NCBI GenBank assembly: GCA_013407085.1
Contig: JACCGJ010000327.1
Location: 1 to 64,000, forward strand
DNA length: 64,000 nucleotides
Reading direction: 5' to 3'
DNA from: Atriophallophorus winterbourni
Taxonomy: Eukaryota > Platyhelminthes > Trematoda > Plagiorchiida > Microphallidae
Shown: positions 10,442 to 23,419 of the stretch, piece by piece
Layout: every line of letters begins with the position of its first letter
Numbering within the stretch: the stretch's first letter is position 1
Made by a program: the position numbers and the translations under genes
Notes under the pieces: generated by a model
Told to the model about the DNA's origin: nothing
Seen by the model: only the letters and a program-made list of their open reading frames with translations
Database searches by the model: none

Positions 10442-11353
10442 CAACGGAACGCATTCTACTATTGGCATTTGTTAACCATTCTCAGACAATTTCTTTAAAT
10501 GTAGATTAAACGATTCAAGTGAAACAGACGGCCATACCAAAAGCGTGAACATAAAAGAAAGAAAGAAAATAACTAGAAATTTGAGTTATTTACACCAAAT
10601 GACCGCTTGTTTCACATAATTCTATATCCTTTGCTTACCTGCCCACGTTAACGAAATTAATATTATAAAGCATAGCATTCCTAAATTGTGACTCCTTGCT
10701 GCTTTCTAGTTGCTCACACTGACTAAGATTTGAGCAGGTGAATCATTGACGCGCAAACAGTAGTCATCATTGAATTTCCATTCAACAGAATGATTACTAA
10801 AATGATAGGTTCAAAGCAAATTGGAGATGTGAATAAAATCGTCTCTTTGATGTGCCGCTTATCAAGTTGAGGTTCTAGCCTGAATGGACAATATTGTCTA
10901 AGATTAACAGTAATATATCTCTTTAAAATAGATCAATAAATGGTACGTGTATTATTTATATAGGCAGTATGCATGGCTATATCGCTGGTGTAGTAATAAA
11001 ATCTTGAATCGATTTTCTATAAACCTCAAAGTAGAGATGAAATTTCAAATATTTTTAAATAAAATTTTGAATTTGTTCTTATTCATATGCAGCTAGATGT
11101 AATAAATATAGGATTTGTAATGAATTCCATTATTGAATATCGTGCTTTATTTATTTTTCTACATCTCTTCCTGATTTTTGCTGTTATAGGTGGATGAATT
11201 ATTTTAATTCTATTGAAATCATCTAAAAATATTCAAAATGGCTCAACTTGTTTTTTTTTAAAATGACGAATGGCCTTTATAGCGTAGGAGAATTCACGTA
11301 AAACGAGGTCTTTCGGATTTTTCTGCACAATTTAAGGTCAACCAATGTATTGT
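10442..11353 (+). other. No recognised feature
   Basis: AT-rich sequence without a supported ORF, RNA gene or repeat. Confidence 0.4.
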
Positions 11354-11450
11354 GGTGCTCACATCCCCATCCCTTACACACCACTACCGGTTTCTGGCTG
11401 TTTGTCATCATCAGGTGGAGACAGTAAGATCAGGTTCAGTGAGCCTTGAA
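11354..11450 (+). repeat. Short dispersed repeat S2
   Basis: A ~95-bp unit containing CACACCACTACCGGTTTCTG followed by CATCAGGTGGAGACAGTAAG and AGTGAGCCTTGAA. A close copy lies at 45168-45263, a part on the minus strand at 30668-30718, and weaker traces near 31235 and 33255. The parent element is unknown to me. Confidence 0.65.
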
Positions 11451-13079
11451 CCGATTTAACGGTATTCATGTCTAAACCCGTTTCCTATTCAGCCGTATAT
11501 TTCGTTACAATTCACATCTTGAAAACATATAGTTAAACATTAACGATTTTGAAAGTAAAACAAGTAAAACACCGATTAGCGAAAACGCTCATTTCGCAGA
11601 AAGAATAAAACAATGCTAACTTTTATAAGCAAACCTCATTATGGCAACGGGGTCCTCAAACTGCATGTGCCAGTTGTAAATTTGATCTTATTTGACAGTT
11701 GATTTCATGCCAGCCTATTTCACTGGAGACTTCGTAATGTTAGGTTTCTTAGACCGAACTTGACGAGTTCAATAGCTGCGTCATTCTTCATGCGCACCTC
11801 TTCCCGATGACGTCACTGAAATCTCACTCGTACAATTCATTCAAAACCCGAATTCTTATGGGTTTGCGATTTTTGACGTCTATCTTTTCGGTGCATACTG
11901 TTCTTGTGTTGTGTCGGTGGTTAATATTCTGCATATCATCCGATGGCACACTAATGTACTCTTCACCAGGGCACGTGACGCGTCTACAATAGAAAATCAT
12001 AATGTTGATAAATTCATTAATAACTTTGAAATAGATGATACCATAATGGGGACAGTTTAAAACCTATCAATCTTACAATATGCATGTTGGAAAACCCCGA
12101 ATTTGTGGACTATCTGATATATGAATATTCCTGTGTTTACACATGATACTGGCAAGCTTCTAGGCTTTTACTCAAGTGCAACTTGCTGTGAAACGAAAAT
12201 TTGCTGAACCGAAAATGATGAGTATTGCGTGATTGCGCATGTCACTCATTTAATCTGTTACGGAAAAATGAGGAGATCGATTATTGAAATTTGAGGATCC
12301 GTTCTCTTATTGGTTTGTGCTTGATCTTCAAATTAGCCAACAACACGCATCCAAGAATTCATCTTAAGAGCATGATGCGAAAACAAATTTGTATAGTCGA
12401 CAATGCCTTTTATAATTATATAGATGATCGCTTGAGTGTATCTTGGTAAAATTACGCCTCATCAAAGAAATGGGTGTTCATGAGACTTATTCAGAAGGAT
12501 ATGAGACAAAACAAAACTGTTCCAGACACAAAGTTTGCCAAGAACCACAAAGCGCAGTACAAGCATATCACTAATCTCTTCAGTATTGGAATGGGGTAAG
12601 CATTACTGGGTACGCCTGATTCTTTAGCATATCTAGCTAAGGATTAAGTCAAAGGGATTCAGTTATCGTTGTTCACGGTACTCTTATTGTACCTTGCAAA
12701 CGTTCCGACATTATGCTAAATGGCAATATAAGCAAAAACTTACTGCGAAGCAAGTTGCTTGATGACGTTACTTCAACACGAAAAAAGCTAGCTGAATGAA
12801 AAACTCTCATTGAATTTTCCATTTCTGATCTACAATTATTTTTCCGCTTGGTGCTAAATTTGTTCGACAACAATTCTCATCAGTAATAGCACAATTTTGT
12901 CAAGTACACAGTTTCCACAATTTATCAGCTACAACCCTCCAATTCTTCACGATATGGAATACTCCCGAACAGATTTGAAAAAAAATGAAAACAGTAAAGC
13001 GGGTTGGTAAAGGATCGACAACATATACCATAATCTTTCGTTTTCCATGTCCTACAATTCCCCAATATCGTCGTCTGTT
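11451..13079 (+). other. No recognised feature
   Basis: AT-rich sequence, short ORFs only, none with a recognisable motif. Confidence 0.4.
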
Positions 13080-13850
13080 GGTACATAATTTCTTGCCAAA
13101 GATCTTCGAAACTTCACAAATTAGTCCCATCTACATAAATGGTGAATGGAAAATTCGAAAAATATTTTTCGATCAGTTTGCACTGATATTATCTAATATA
13201 CATGAGTCTATCATACTTGATGCCTCCTGTAATTACTTTGAACTTCCTAACATAATTGGAGAAACTAGATCTACACGCATGCCAAAACAGTTATCACAGT
13301 CAAATCAAGAACCATGCGGTATTTCACATGAACCGATCCTTGGTTCACTCTTGTTTCTGTGTTATATAAACGAATAACTACTAAATTACAGTCGCCAGTG
13401 CTTATGTTGGCAGACGACACAGCTCTGGCGCAAGATCAATTTCACAGCTGACAAGCTAAAACCGCAACAAAATCTGGATGTCATTTATACCTAGCCCTAA
13501 TTAGCACTGCGAATCGTAGCGTGTCATCGCTCAACGTCAAATCAAAGAATAAATGTTAGATCGGTCGAGATGTTACCCATCCCATCTAGTACGAATAAGA
13601 TTTGAGCGTCATATTTCAATACGATTTAAAATGCACCATCCACGTACAGCCAACAATGCACAATTTAAATTCGGATCCCTTAGAAGATCACTTGGTTTGT
13701 TCTACGCTGCTGTTATTTGCAAGCTAATTTTAACCACATCGAATATGCTTTTAAAACATAGGTTCCCGGTTCGCAAACGTATATTCATCTATTCAAAAAT
13801 CCAAAGGCATCGTGACACAGTTTGCTTGGTTATGTCGGATAACATTGATG
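13080..13850 (+). pseudogene. Heavily decayed LINE reverse transcriptase relic
   Basis: The clearest traces are ISHEPILGSLLFLCYINE at about 13320-13376 (the usual GVPQGSILGPLLFL region), followed in another frame by LMLADDTALA near 13400-13440, which is the catalytic DD box. A weak DLG-type segment follows near 13680. Flanking residues are too diverged to place the family, and several frame changes and stops are present. Confidence 0.5.
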
Positions 13851-16543
13851 CTTTATGTTTTCTTCTTACAGAATTATGTTTTTGTGTTTGATCGTGTTTC
13901 TTTGGAAAAATTTCATTAAAATTGTCCATCACTCGACCCATATCTTTCATTAATAAATCAATTACTGAAATCAAACACTTGCATTATTCATACTTATTAG
14001 CTGGCTCTCTTACTGGTTGATGTCAAAATGGAATGAAATTACTAGATTTAGTGTAAAATTTTGAGGCAACACTTGCAGCATTTCATCGATCTTGTTCATT
14101 AAAAGATAGTTAATGTTGAATTCGGCCACTTATAAAAGACATTCATATGTTTTAGTCTATGGCGGACAAATTTCATGCGTTTTAAGACGAATATTTTGAT
14201 GGAATCATATATCTGAAACTTTCATCAGACTGCACAGCCAATTTTGAAGAATTAAGTTAAAATTACTTGCATTATTCGAGCTGATTTATCACAGGAAACT
14301 AGAAATTAAAAGCGGATTATACTCTTTACAATTTCCTGACGCAGGAACTTGGACTTGCGCTATATTGCATTCCCTACTCCAGAGTTTTTTTTAAGATGTA
14401 CCACATTTCATGTCGGTTGTCTCTTAAATACGGTTTCTATCAGTGCTCTAAAAACTGATTTTTAAACGAAATTTTCAAGCTTTCATGTTCAGCACTCCGC
14501 CTTACTACCTGATAACTGAAGACCTCGAATAGTAAATCCATGATACAAATGTATGTATAAAAATCTGCAGATGTTTAACCAATGAGCCTTTACATGGAAC
14601 TGAAAAAAACTAAATACTTGGTTGGGATATCAGCAATACACATTTATTGAAAATTTAGTCATGATTCTATTGGCAATGTACAGCTTTCTCCAGTTTTAGT
14701 CAGAAATCCCTTTTCAATAACATTCCAAAATAAACTGTACGATTATTTACGAATGCCACACTTGCTCACATGAAATCAATTAAAAACTTTTGATTACTTT
14801 GGATATCATCCTTTTAAACTACTAAAATTTCGGGACACAGAATGATCTAAAACGAGTTTTGATTGATAATGACCGTAGAATATTCATAAATAAAATGCAT
14901 ATAAGAGACAAGAGGCACGCCAAAGTTGAGTACACTGTGCTAAAACATTTTAAAGGGAAAGATTTGAATAGGAACTCACCCGATTGGAAGTATTGCACAA
15001 GTACACTACTCCAACAATGTTTTGGAATTAAGGCACGAAATCCGATTGAGTAAAGCTCAAATTTAAACTTTACGAAGGAAAACAGGGACCAACCGACCAA
15101 AAAATCTTCTAATGTATGGGCGAAAATGGTTTACACGCATATACTATAGACGGGTACCAGAGTTTAAAATAGCTCACAGTGTAAAAGCTTTTCCAAGGGA
15201 CGTTTGGTAGTATATACTATTTTGTATAATAGTATAAGTTGTTCAATAATTCGCCAATGGGCACAGTCGGACTGATTTAAATAGGCTTTTCTTTTGACTA
15301 AGTCATTTTCTATTAGGTGAACTAGGTTCGTTGATCGACAACATATTCATTAACTGACCTCACGTGAATATCCATGGTTTGGGTGAACGTTTGTACAGAA
15401 ACCTTCCTAAATACTCCTTTTATATTATTAAATAAAGTAATATTTTTGTAGGATGTTTGTTTGAAATAATAGACGTGACACAACAAAAACATTTCTGGAA
15501 TGAAATTAGCATGTACCTACATTTTTCAGCATAAAAGTCTAATACCATGAGGTTGTTTTTGCGGCTTTATGATTTTAATTTCAACATTAATTTTGATGAC
15601 TTTTGGACAGATTTTCCGTTTTCATCGATCGAAATTCTGTGGTCATCAGTAGGGTTAACTTTGCCTAAAATTTGGACAAGGTGAAACCCGAATTCTCCTT
15701 CCCAAGCAAACACAAAGCGCATTCTAAACGCATACTGACAAGCATAATCAATCATATTCCCCATCATCCCGGTCATCATCATCTTAGATTAGTCAAAGTC
15801 AGCACAGGACCTCGCGGTACTGACTCACATAAGCTAAAAAAGCTCATCATCATCATCATTGCCCCGTCGTCATCATCATTGTAAACGAATAAACAATAGA
15901 ATGAGTCAACCGAGATCGTCTGTTTTCGGATGTACGGTTCTATGTGCACACACATGTTCCTTGACAGGTGCATACATGACAAACATTTTTGTGGGCACGA
16001 TGTGACAAGCGGAAAATATTTCTATGCCAAATGGATGAAACGGGAAATAAAATTAGGATGTCAGCCTTGTGGTTATAATGTTATTAAATCAATGATTTGA
16101 GGTTCACATCATCTAAATAAATTGAAGGAAAGAAACTAGCTTAGAATACTGAATTTGAAAATGGTTTTGTAGTCAAATTTTTATGTTACGTTCGGTTATA
16201 GCAGTTGTTGGGTAAAGTTTCACTTCTGACTCATAGGCTTCTTCAGACCAAAGGTGATATTCGGAATCGGGAACATGAATAAAAAGCATTCCAACCACCA
16301 CCTCAGTTCGCCTTTATCTATGATCAACCTATAGTAAAACTAGTGGGAGCAAATCACCTACGCATGGCCAGGTGCAGTGATAAAAATAAACACGGTCAAT
16401 GTCGGTTCACACTTATGAATAAATAAAACAATACAAGATTCAAGAATTTATGGTCACAAAAAGCACATCCTCACAATTACCATGCCATTAAAATATTAGT
16501 TCATGAAAGATGAATACAAATCTAGTTGAATACTTACCATCAG
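13851..16543 (+). other. No recognised gene; CAT-rich stretch
   Basis: AT-rich sequence. The only structured feature is a CATCAT-rich run at about 15770-15882, which could be an RTE-2-type tail (minus strand) or a simple repeat. Small ORFs here match nothing I know. Confidence 0.4.
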
Positions 16544-17180
16544 TCAATATACAGGCGTCGTCAAATGGTTATGAATCAAATATATGCGCAAATTTCGATT
16601 GAATGTTTCTACGCGGGAAGTGTTAACAGTAGTTTCGGGGAGGGTACTGCAAAGAAAATATACACATACTGAATAATAATAAAAATCGGCGACAGCTGAT
16701 ACGGGAGTGGCGAATTTGTGGTGTTGTTGAGTGGCTGCGTGTATGTTGTGACTCACGGTATACGAATAAACGTTTTAAACGCTGATGTGAGATATTTTGT
16801 ATGTAAGTATCAAGTCACGCCAAAGGCTTCCTTGAAGCCGTGCATGAAGTCTCAGTTTTTGCAATCGTCCCAAGTACGTTAGTTTCCGGAAACCACTTAC
16901 GAGTTTGGTTGCATCATGTTATATTTTATCAAACAATAGTATATCCTTTTTACAACGGAGTCCAAACTTGCGATGCATGCTCAATGGTTGGAATTAAGTA
17001 TGCTTTTATGATGGTGAGAATCGTTCCAGGCGAGAAGATTCTGAAAATCCGTCACAACATAACTAGAAGATTGTAAGCACGCTTGAAGATGACCTCACAT
17101 TACATGGTGTTCTTCAGGCTGCCACATACCCAGACACCAAGATCCTTTCCGACTCGGTACAGCTCAAAATCATCTGCCCA
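16544..17180 (-). pseudogene. CR1-like LINE relic, RT C-terminal part
   Basis: On the minus strand, from about 17180 downward, the frame reads VGKDLGVWVCGSLKN, then FKRAYNLL, RIFRIFSPGT and a TIEHASQVWTP segment. It ends (16756-16544) with YYYSVCVYFLCSTLPETTVN, which corresponds to the RRNFFSVRICFTWNYLP block of CR1-B. In-frame stops and frame changes show it is dead. Confidence 0.7.
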
Positions 17181-18850
17181 AAGTGATATTGGTACTGGAA
17201 TGGCTTATCAAATTTCAGCACCTTTCATTTTTGGAAATGGAATGGTAGCTTATTCCTTACCGACTATTCACCATAAATCTTGAATCTTGAAACTGGAATC
17301 TATCTGATAGTAATCCCTGTGTCGGTAAACTGTTCTTCAAATGCATAATACGGACAGCAAATGTGTATATACAGAGTTTATAGTTTTTAAACGGATGGCC
17401 GTGTAGTTGTGTCTTGTTAAAATGAGACGGTTTAAATGACATATTTATCCATTATATGTTGGTTGTTGGGTTTGCTGCCAAGCGATAATAAGCTGCATTT
17501 TCTAGCAATCAGCTGCCTTTTTTTTACCTTAGTACCATGTCGATATCTCTTTGCAGGTTCAACACATTATCAGTTAACAAGAAATCGACTGATTATTCCT
17601 ATAAAATACAAAATTTCGCGTAACTCCTGTTATGTGCATACAATTCACCTATAATAAATCTGTATTTGTGTAATTTTTTATAACTTGTGCAATATACGCT
17701 TCACCTATTTGTACCCTCTTGTGTTGTGGGATTTGCAACAGATTCACGTTGTTTTCCTATCCAGAATAACATTGTGATTCGTATCGGTATAGCTCAGTCC
17801 AGCGAGCATTTCTCACAATTGTATTTATTTTCCAGGTTTATTAAATTTGCATTTATCAAGGTAATTTTATTTGCCTAAATCTGTTATGCTGATTTATATT
17901 CATCAATCTACACAAACGACAAATAGTTGCTTGCGTCTGGGGTAAAAACACAGTTATTCTGAAAATTACTTCTGAGAAATTGTCAATTTGTATACTATAT
18001 TTTTAACCATAGTATTTAATTTCGTTATGAGATTTAGAACGAAAATTAAATAACGAGGATAAAGGAATCTCTAAGTGGATTGATACAATCTTGTTCAACG
18101 ACACAGGCATTCGTTGTCGTGGCTCTGAAGACAAATATGTGTTATAGTCGAACAAGCGAAATAAAATTTTCTGTAATCATCACCGTCAAAACACGAACAA
18201 CATTACACCAGTAGCATTTACCGGATGCGTAACTGTAAATTTCATGTGTGCCTGGATTAGTTCGTTCCTCAAATGCCACCCGTGACCTTCTTCATAAAGA
18301 GCGATGCATATATTTTTCTTCATTTTGATGTATTTCGAAAAACAAGCAAAGAACATTAAAACAACACCTTTTTCCAAGTATTGCGAATTTTATATCTTAG
18401 CGGCCGCAATGAACAGGTGGACATCATGCAAAAATCGGTTCATTATCCAACTTACACGCAAATTGCAACACGTTCTGTTAGACTGTTTGGAAAGGGATCA
18501 GGTTGTTTGTATCTATACAGTGCAAATAAGAAAATGGTTACAAAGAACAACCACAAAGTCGGTTGCTTTAAAGTCGATTGTAACTAACAAACACGCTGAA
18601 TCTGGTTTTTAGTGCGCAGCTGTACAATAAGATAATTCAGGATAAACAAAAATGTTATAATATCACTCTACACTCAAAGAGGAAAATAGTTAAAATCAAC
18701 CGTTTCTTGTAAACTGATTCATATTTGGATTTGGGATAAAGTTGCTTGACGAAATAATGTTTCCGGAAATTTTGAAACTTTTGACTAAGCCAAGTTTCAA
18801 GATTTTTTGTGAAAAAAGCAAATAGCTGTACAATACCATAGAATATATGT
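17181..18850 (+). other. No recognised feature
   Basis: AT-rich sequence. An ATCTTGAATCTTGAA run at 17277-17291 resembles the tail of the CR1 copy ending at 20637 and may mark another element end. No gene is supported. Confidence 0.4.
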
Positions 18851-19230
18851 ATGATGTACAACATTATGCACGTCCCTAACCATCCCTTGTCCAAACTTTT
18901 CACACGCTCGCCATCCGTGCCAGTCGGAAACGAACTTACAGTGCTCATTCCGACTTCAAGTCTGAACTGTCGAAGATATTCGTATGCTGTACGTGTAAGT
19001 TTCACATGGAACACCCTCCCCTCAACTGTTACACACTCAGCCAACCTGGATATTTTTAAAGCTAATTTGGACAAATACTTGAGAGAAAAACCAAATTTCG
19101 ATACGATTTACACTACATGAGTTTCCCTGTTCTTCTTCTTTTTTATTGTATATAACTCATAACGCCATCCTATGGTTATTGTTAAGCTAAATGCTTTTTA
19201 GACCATTACAACTTTGAATCACTTTGAAAT
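18851..19230 (+). mobile_element. 5'-truncated CR1-like LINE 3' end
   Basis: The RT C-terminus (18890-19118) reads LNCRRYSYAVRVSFTWNTLP and ANLDIFKANLDKYLRE, then a stop. The ~90-bp 3' UTR contains the conserved hairpin (TATGGT at 19171, ACCAT at 19202) and ends in CTTTGAATCACTTTGAAA. Extreme 5' truncation is normal for LINE insertions. Confidence 0.8.
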
Positions 19231-19359
19231 GGTTACTTTAATGTTCGCGGATATGTACTTCAAAATAAGAGTAAATGTAATCCAAAATGTGACTCTGAAG
19301 GAGGACATTTCGACCAGAAATATGTTTGGGTAATTTATTTTTCCAATATGTAAGAAGGA

Positions 19360-21610
19360 ATCACTAAGGGATTTCAGTAAACTGGGGCCAACACAGTATT
19401 ATCATTTCGTTTGATGAGGAAACAATTAGTGGTGGTAAGATATTCAACAAAAAGCATACACGTACTGCATAAAAGTTTCGGCGACAGTTCAATCGGGAAT
19501 GTGGGATTTGAAGTGTAAGGTTGTGACTGCGAGTCGGGAGATTGGAACCAATATTAAAGAGGTGTCTGAGTAAATGGAACCCAGTATGGATTATTCGGTG
19601 TTTCAGGATTAGGTCAGCCCGGATGAGTCTGCCCTCGAGGGTGCACAATCAAATTCCAGTCAGTCGCTGCTCGAAGGGTAGATTATGAAATCCAGTAACC
19701 ATTTTAATTGTCTTATGATAAATCTTTTCGAGGAGCGATCTGTCATTTTCTATCCAAGGTATCCAAGCTTGTAATGTATACTAAACAACTGGATGTATGT
19801 ATGTAGCGAGTATCTTTGACAATGAGTGCTTAGTGCGAAACGTTCGAAAATTCGTCTCAGTAAGCTGAGTACGCTGCATGCACGCTTAAAGACGGCCTCG
19901 CACTGCACTCTGTTTTTCAAATTTCCACACCACCAGATACCGAGATCGTTTTGCGATATATTCCACTCCAGAAAAGTGTTTCTCAACATGCAAAATTTGG
20001 CACTTGTGGAGGTTAAAGGTCAGCCTGTTTAGAATTGGTCACTGGTGCAGCTTATTGAAGTCTGCTTGTAGAGCTAGGCAATCCACAACAGAGTTGACCT
20101 TCGTCCAAACTTTTACATCGTGGCAAAAAGAATAAGTTTGTCATTGGTCTCGAAAATATGTCAATCGCCAGGCGACTCAGACAACTGGAAATGAGTACAC
20201 TTGCACGAAGGAGAATGCGAGGTGATCTCATCCTCGCATACAAAATACTAACTACTGTTTCCCACCCCCTGGATATATTATTCCACCTTCGAACTTCCAG
20301 CAACAGCCGTGGCCATGGTTGCAAGTTGGAAATACCACATTCCAAACGAAACTGCCGCAGGTATTTTTATTCCGTACGTGTGTGCTTTGCTTGGAATTCC
20401 CTACCTTCCGATTTGGTAAGCTCAAACAGCTTATCTATATTCAAATCAAAACTTGACGATTATATGAGAGCTAATCCGAATTTTCCCCAAACTATTAATA
20501 AGCTATCATTGTCCCATTGATTTTGATTTTATTTATACTTATATATATACATTTGTACCTATATTTTCACCCTGTGGTTTTTGTAAAGTTAATTGCTTTT
20601 TCAACCATAAATCTTGAATCTTGAATCTACAGCGTACTAGTTTCAGTAGAACATTTATAAATACTGAAAACTGTATTGGATCTAGTAATGAACCAAATGG
20701 TACACCTCTCGTGGCTTCAATAGTTTGGGAAATTTTGCCATCTATTCTGGCTTTCACTTTGCGCTCAGAAAGGTAACTTGCGTAATCTGTTGGTCGATTT
20801 CCAGTGACAAAAGGAATGATCAACTCGATCAAAATTTTTAGATATATCTAAGTAACAGACATGTATGTAACTCGCTTCGTCTAGTGCTAGATTCCAATCG
20901 TTTAAATCATGAGTAAGTTAGACAAGAAAAGTGCTTTTTTCTAAATCCAGGTTGTCTCTGAATGTAATTAATGGCTTTCGAGGTGCCTGATAAGACTTTC
21001 ACACACCAAGCGTTCCAATACTATAGAAAACACCGAAAGGAGCGTCATAGTTCTGTCATTTTAAGGATCCAAACGACTGCCACGTTTGTGGATGGGTGTA
21101 GTTACTAGGGTTTTCCTCTCAGCTGTTATGATTTAGTGTGTGTTAAAATAAATCACATAGTTTTTTGCAAAGCTCCAACTCACATGACTTCAAAATAGCG
21201 AGCGTTATTCCGTCTTCCCTCGAGGATTTGCTAACAAGTAGCATGCGTAAAGGCTTTCGCACAAACGTAGAATTCCCATCGACATCACTTAGGAATTACA
21301 ACTCTATTGAACGTGGCAATGTGATAGCAGGGGCAGATCTTTTGGACAATAGATTCGCGCAAAAAATGTTGCCGGGGCATCGGCTATATCCCTAACAAAT
21401 TCTGTCAATCCGTCCGCCGGCTGAATAGGAAAAACTCCCAGTTTAACCATAGTCGCATTGTTTTCGATCGTGATATTTCTTGTCTTCACGAATTTAGGAC
21501 GTCACCTTGTTTCTGGCATTTCGAAAATGTTCCCAGGATTCGTCTGTTCGATTAATCCTGTCTGTAGCCCATGCCGAATATCGCATGGCTATCCACATTC
21601 AGCGCGCGGC
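19360..21610 (-). mobile_element. Decayed CR1-like LINE, minus strand, split by another CR1 copy
   Basis: Read downward: DESWEHFRNARNKVTS near 21560, MVKLGVFPIQPADGLTEFVR at 21450, a fingers relic EDGITLAILKSCELELC near 21200, CYLDISKNFDRVDH near 20850, RGVPFGSLLDPIQFSVFIN at 20700. The plus-strand insertion 20150-20637 interrupts the frame here. It resumes with NDKLILF plus HDVKVWTKVNSVVDC at 20140, QNDLGIWWCGNLKN at 19950 and IPHSRLNCRRNFYAVRVCF at 19490. Many stops and frameshifts are present. Its 5' side is cut near 21757 by the Gypsy LTR. Confidence 0.85.
20150..20637 (+). mobile_element. 5'-truncated CR1-like LINE nested in the minus-strand copy
   Basis: A single open frame (20158-20520) encodes the RT C-terminus: EMSTLARRRMRGDLILAYKI, IPHSKRNCRRYFYSVRVCFA, WNSLPSDLVSSNSLSIFKSK. 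Its 3' UTR holds the conserved hairpin (20573-20609) and ends in ATCTTGAATCTTGAATCT. It splits the minus-strand LINE between its GVPQG-type motif and its catalytic DD region. Confidence 0.82.
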
Positions 21611-21756
21611 TGCGGAGTTTGAAACAAAATGTTTTAGCTTTTCTTTTCGGAGTATAGGCTGCTTTTTCGTCTATTTTCATACCGAGGAATCTTAAAAGGA
21701 CGGGACAGTGAGCTTTTGCATTCGAGAAGACAATCATCTAGCATATTGAGCGAACA

Positions 21757-22112
21757 TGTGATTCAAAAGTCAGTCTACGTCACGTGTATATTGATTGACC
21801 TTCGTCGCCAGACCAGTGACATTGTCCAGTTAAAAAAATTCTATGGCGCGGCATATATAAAGAAGTGGATACTAGAGCAACGAACAAGAATATATCGGAG
21901 AAAAGAACATCATCAGGGAGTGCACAACAATACTACCCTTTTCTCTATTCCATTTCTCCTTTCGAACTTGATTGTACTGCATAACGCCGTCACTCCAGAA
22001 AAGATAAGATTCGGAATACGAGCGTTGTTCTGTCAGCCAAGACGAGGGGGCCTTAAAAGACAAAGCCGTCGCTAGAACGCAGTCATCACTAAACACCACT
22101 AGGGATCAACCA
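21757..22112 (+). repeat. 5' LTR of Gypsy element
   Basis: Starts TGTGATTCAAAAGTC and shares CACGTGTATATTGATTGACC, a TTAAAAAAATT stretch, GTGGATACTA and CTTTTCTCTATTCC with the 3' LTR at 24891. The end is set just before the primer-binding site and is approximate. Confidence 0.8.
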
Positions 22113-22115
22113 AAC

Positions 22116-22127
22116 TGGTGAGCCCGA
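22116..22127 (+). other. Putative primer-binding site
   Basis: TGGTGAGCCCGA directly follows the 5' LTR. It resembles the TGGTGACCCCGA-type sites complementary to a tRNA 3' end (tRNA-Trp in related fluke elements), with one mismatch. Confidence 0.55.
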
Positions 22128-22359
22128 AGAAAAACACAAACTGAGTTCGTTCCTGATCATTTGACTATTCTACATTGCATCAACATTTACATTCCTTACC
22201 GCACATGAGCCTCAAAGGGATTCTAGGCCAGTGACTATTAGCACGATCGCATTCACTATTCCCTAGTTCTGGACTCAAAATCCAGATCTGTGGTTCATGC
22301 AGGCATAATCCTACTTCGAGATGAAACTTATAACATAAGTTCAAGATCCATTATGTGAT

Positions 22360-22870
22360 AAGCTCACTCACATGCGAATCATTGTCCTTAGTTCAAGATA
22401 TTTTGTTGAAAAAACTGTACTTACGAGGAACTAAAAGCAGCCCTGATCACGCGACTCACAGAGTCCGAACGACTACGTATTCAGCGGCTTTCGACACAGG
22501 AAGAGCTGATGGGGCGGACTCTGGCCCAACTACTCAGAAGCATGCAAGCATTGGTTAGCAGCACAACGATCGATGAGCGCTTCTTGAAACAGCTCTTCCT
22601 GCAACGTCTCCCAGTACATGTTCCACAAATATTTGCTAACTATCTGGACATGATTGGCGGATAAGATCGTCGAGATCAGGCAACCCACGGTCATGAAGAC
22701 GGATCCAGCTGACGACCACCACAGTCGTGCCATCCGCAGTTTGGAAAAACAGCTTAACAAGCTTATGATGGATAAGAGTCCCAAGAGGTTTCTGCTGGTA
22801 CCACGCGCGCTTTGGAAGTACTGCATGAAATGGTTTTGAGCCGTGATCCATTCAGAAAGCGGTAAACTAG
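22360..22870 (+). pseudogene. Gypsy gag remnant
   Basis: The frame from about 22422 reads YEELKAALITRLTESERLRI, then EELMGRTLAQLLRSMQALV and FLKQLFLQRLPVHVPQIFAN, matching the capsid region of fluke Gypsy gag proteins. DKIVEIRQPTVMK and SLEKQLNKLM follow. The knuckle-type CCHC region is not intact and frame changes are present. Confidence 0.78.
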
Positions 22871-22884
22871 AATGACAGATCGTC

Positions 22885-23260
22885 ATGGTGGCCACGAAGA
22901 CTGGCATTTGTCACAAGTGTCGCCTCTTTTATGTACGAGATGTTAATACAAAAATGAAGTTTCTCGTCGACACTGGAGCTCACATAAGTGTTATACCTCC
23001 ACGGTCACAGGACAGAAACAAATTATCCAGTATCATGTTGCGCGCAATCAATGGTACAGCTATACGTACATCGGTAAATGACTCATCACCCTCAATTTAG
23101 CCCTTCGGAGACCTATCAATTGTGTTTTCACTAATGCCGACGTTCCTAGTCATATACTGGGCATGGATATATTCCAACACCATGGTATTATGGTAGACCC
23201 TAGGCGGTGCAAACTGATAGATGGCGTAACGAACCTGACCATAAACGGCTCAAAAACTAC
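22885..23260 (+). pseudogene. Gypsy aspartic protease remnant
   Basis: The frame reads CRLFYVRDVNTKMKFLVDTG then AHISVIPP, with the catalytic Asp-Thr-Gly present. A stop follows at 23098-23100. The domain end, GMDIFQHHGIMVDPRRCKLI, is found in another frame at 23160-23220. The protease would cut the Gag-Pol precursor, but here it is broken. Confidence 0.78.
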
Positions 23261-23419
23261 ATGTATGTCTCCCAACATCAAGAGCGATACACATTTCAGC
23301 CCACCGTACAAAAAGCTAATAGAGTCTTTCATGGATATCACAATTCCTAACTACCAGATGTCAGATGTAAAGCATGACGTCAACCACCAGATCATAACTA
23401 CAGGGAACCCATGCTTCAG

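Noticed and set aside
15672..15884. His/Lys-rich ORF near 15.8 kb
   Set aside because: Produced by a CAT repeat; no family match.
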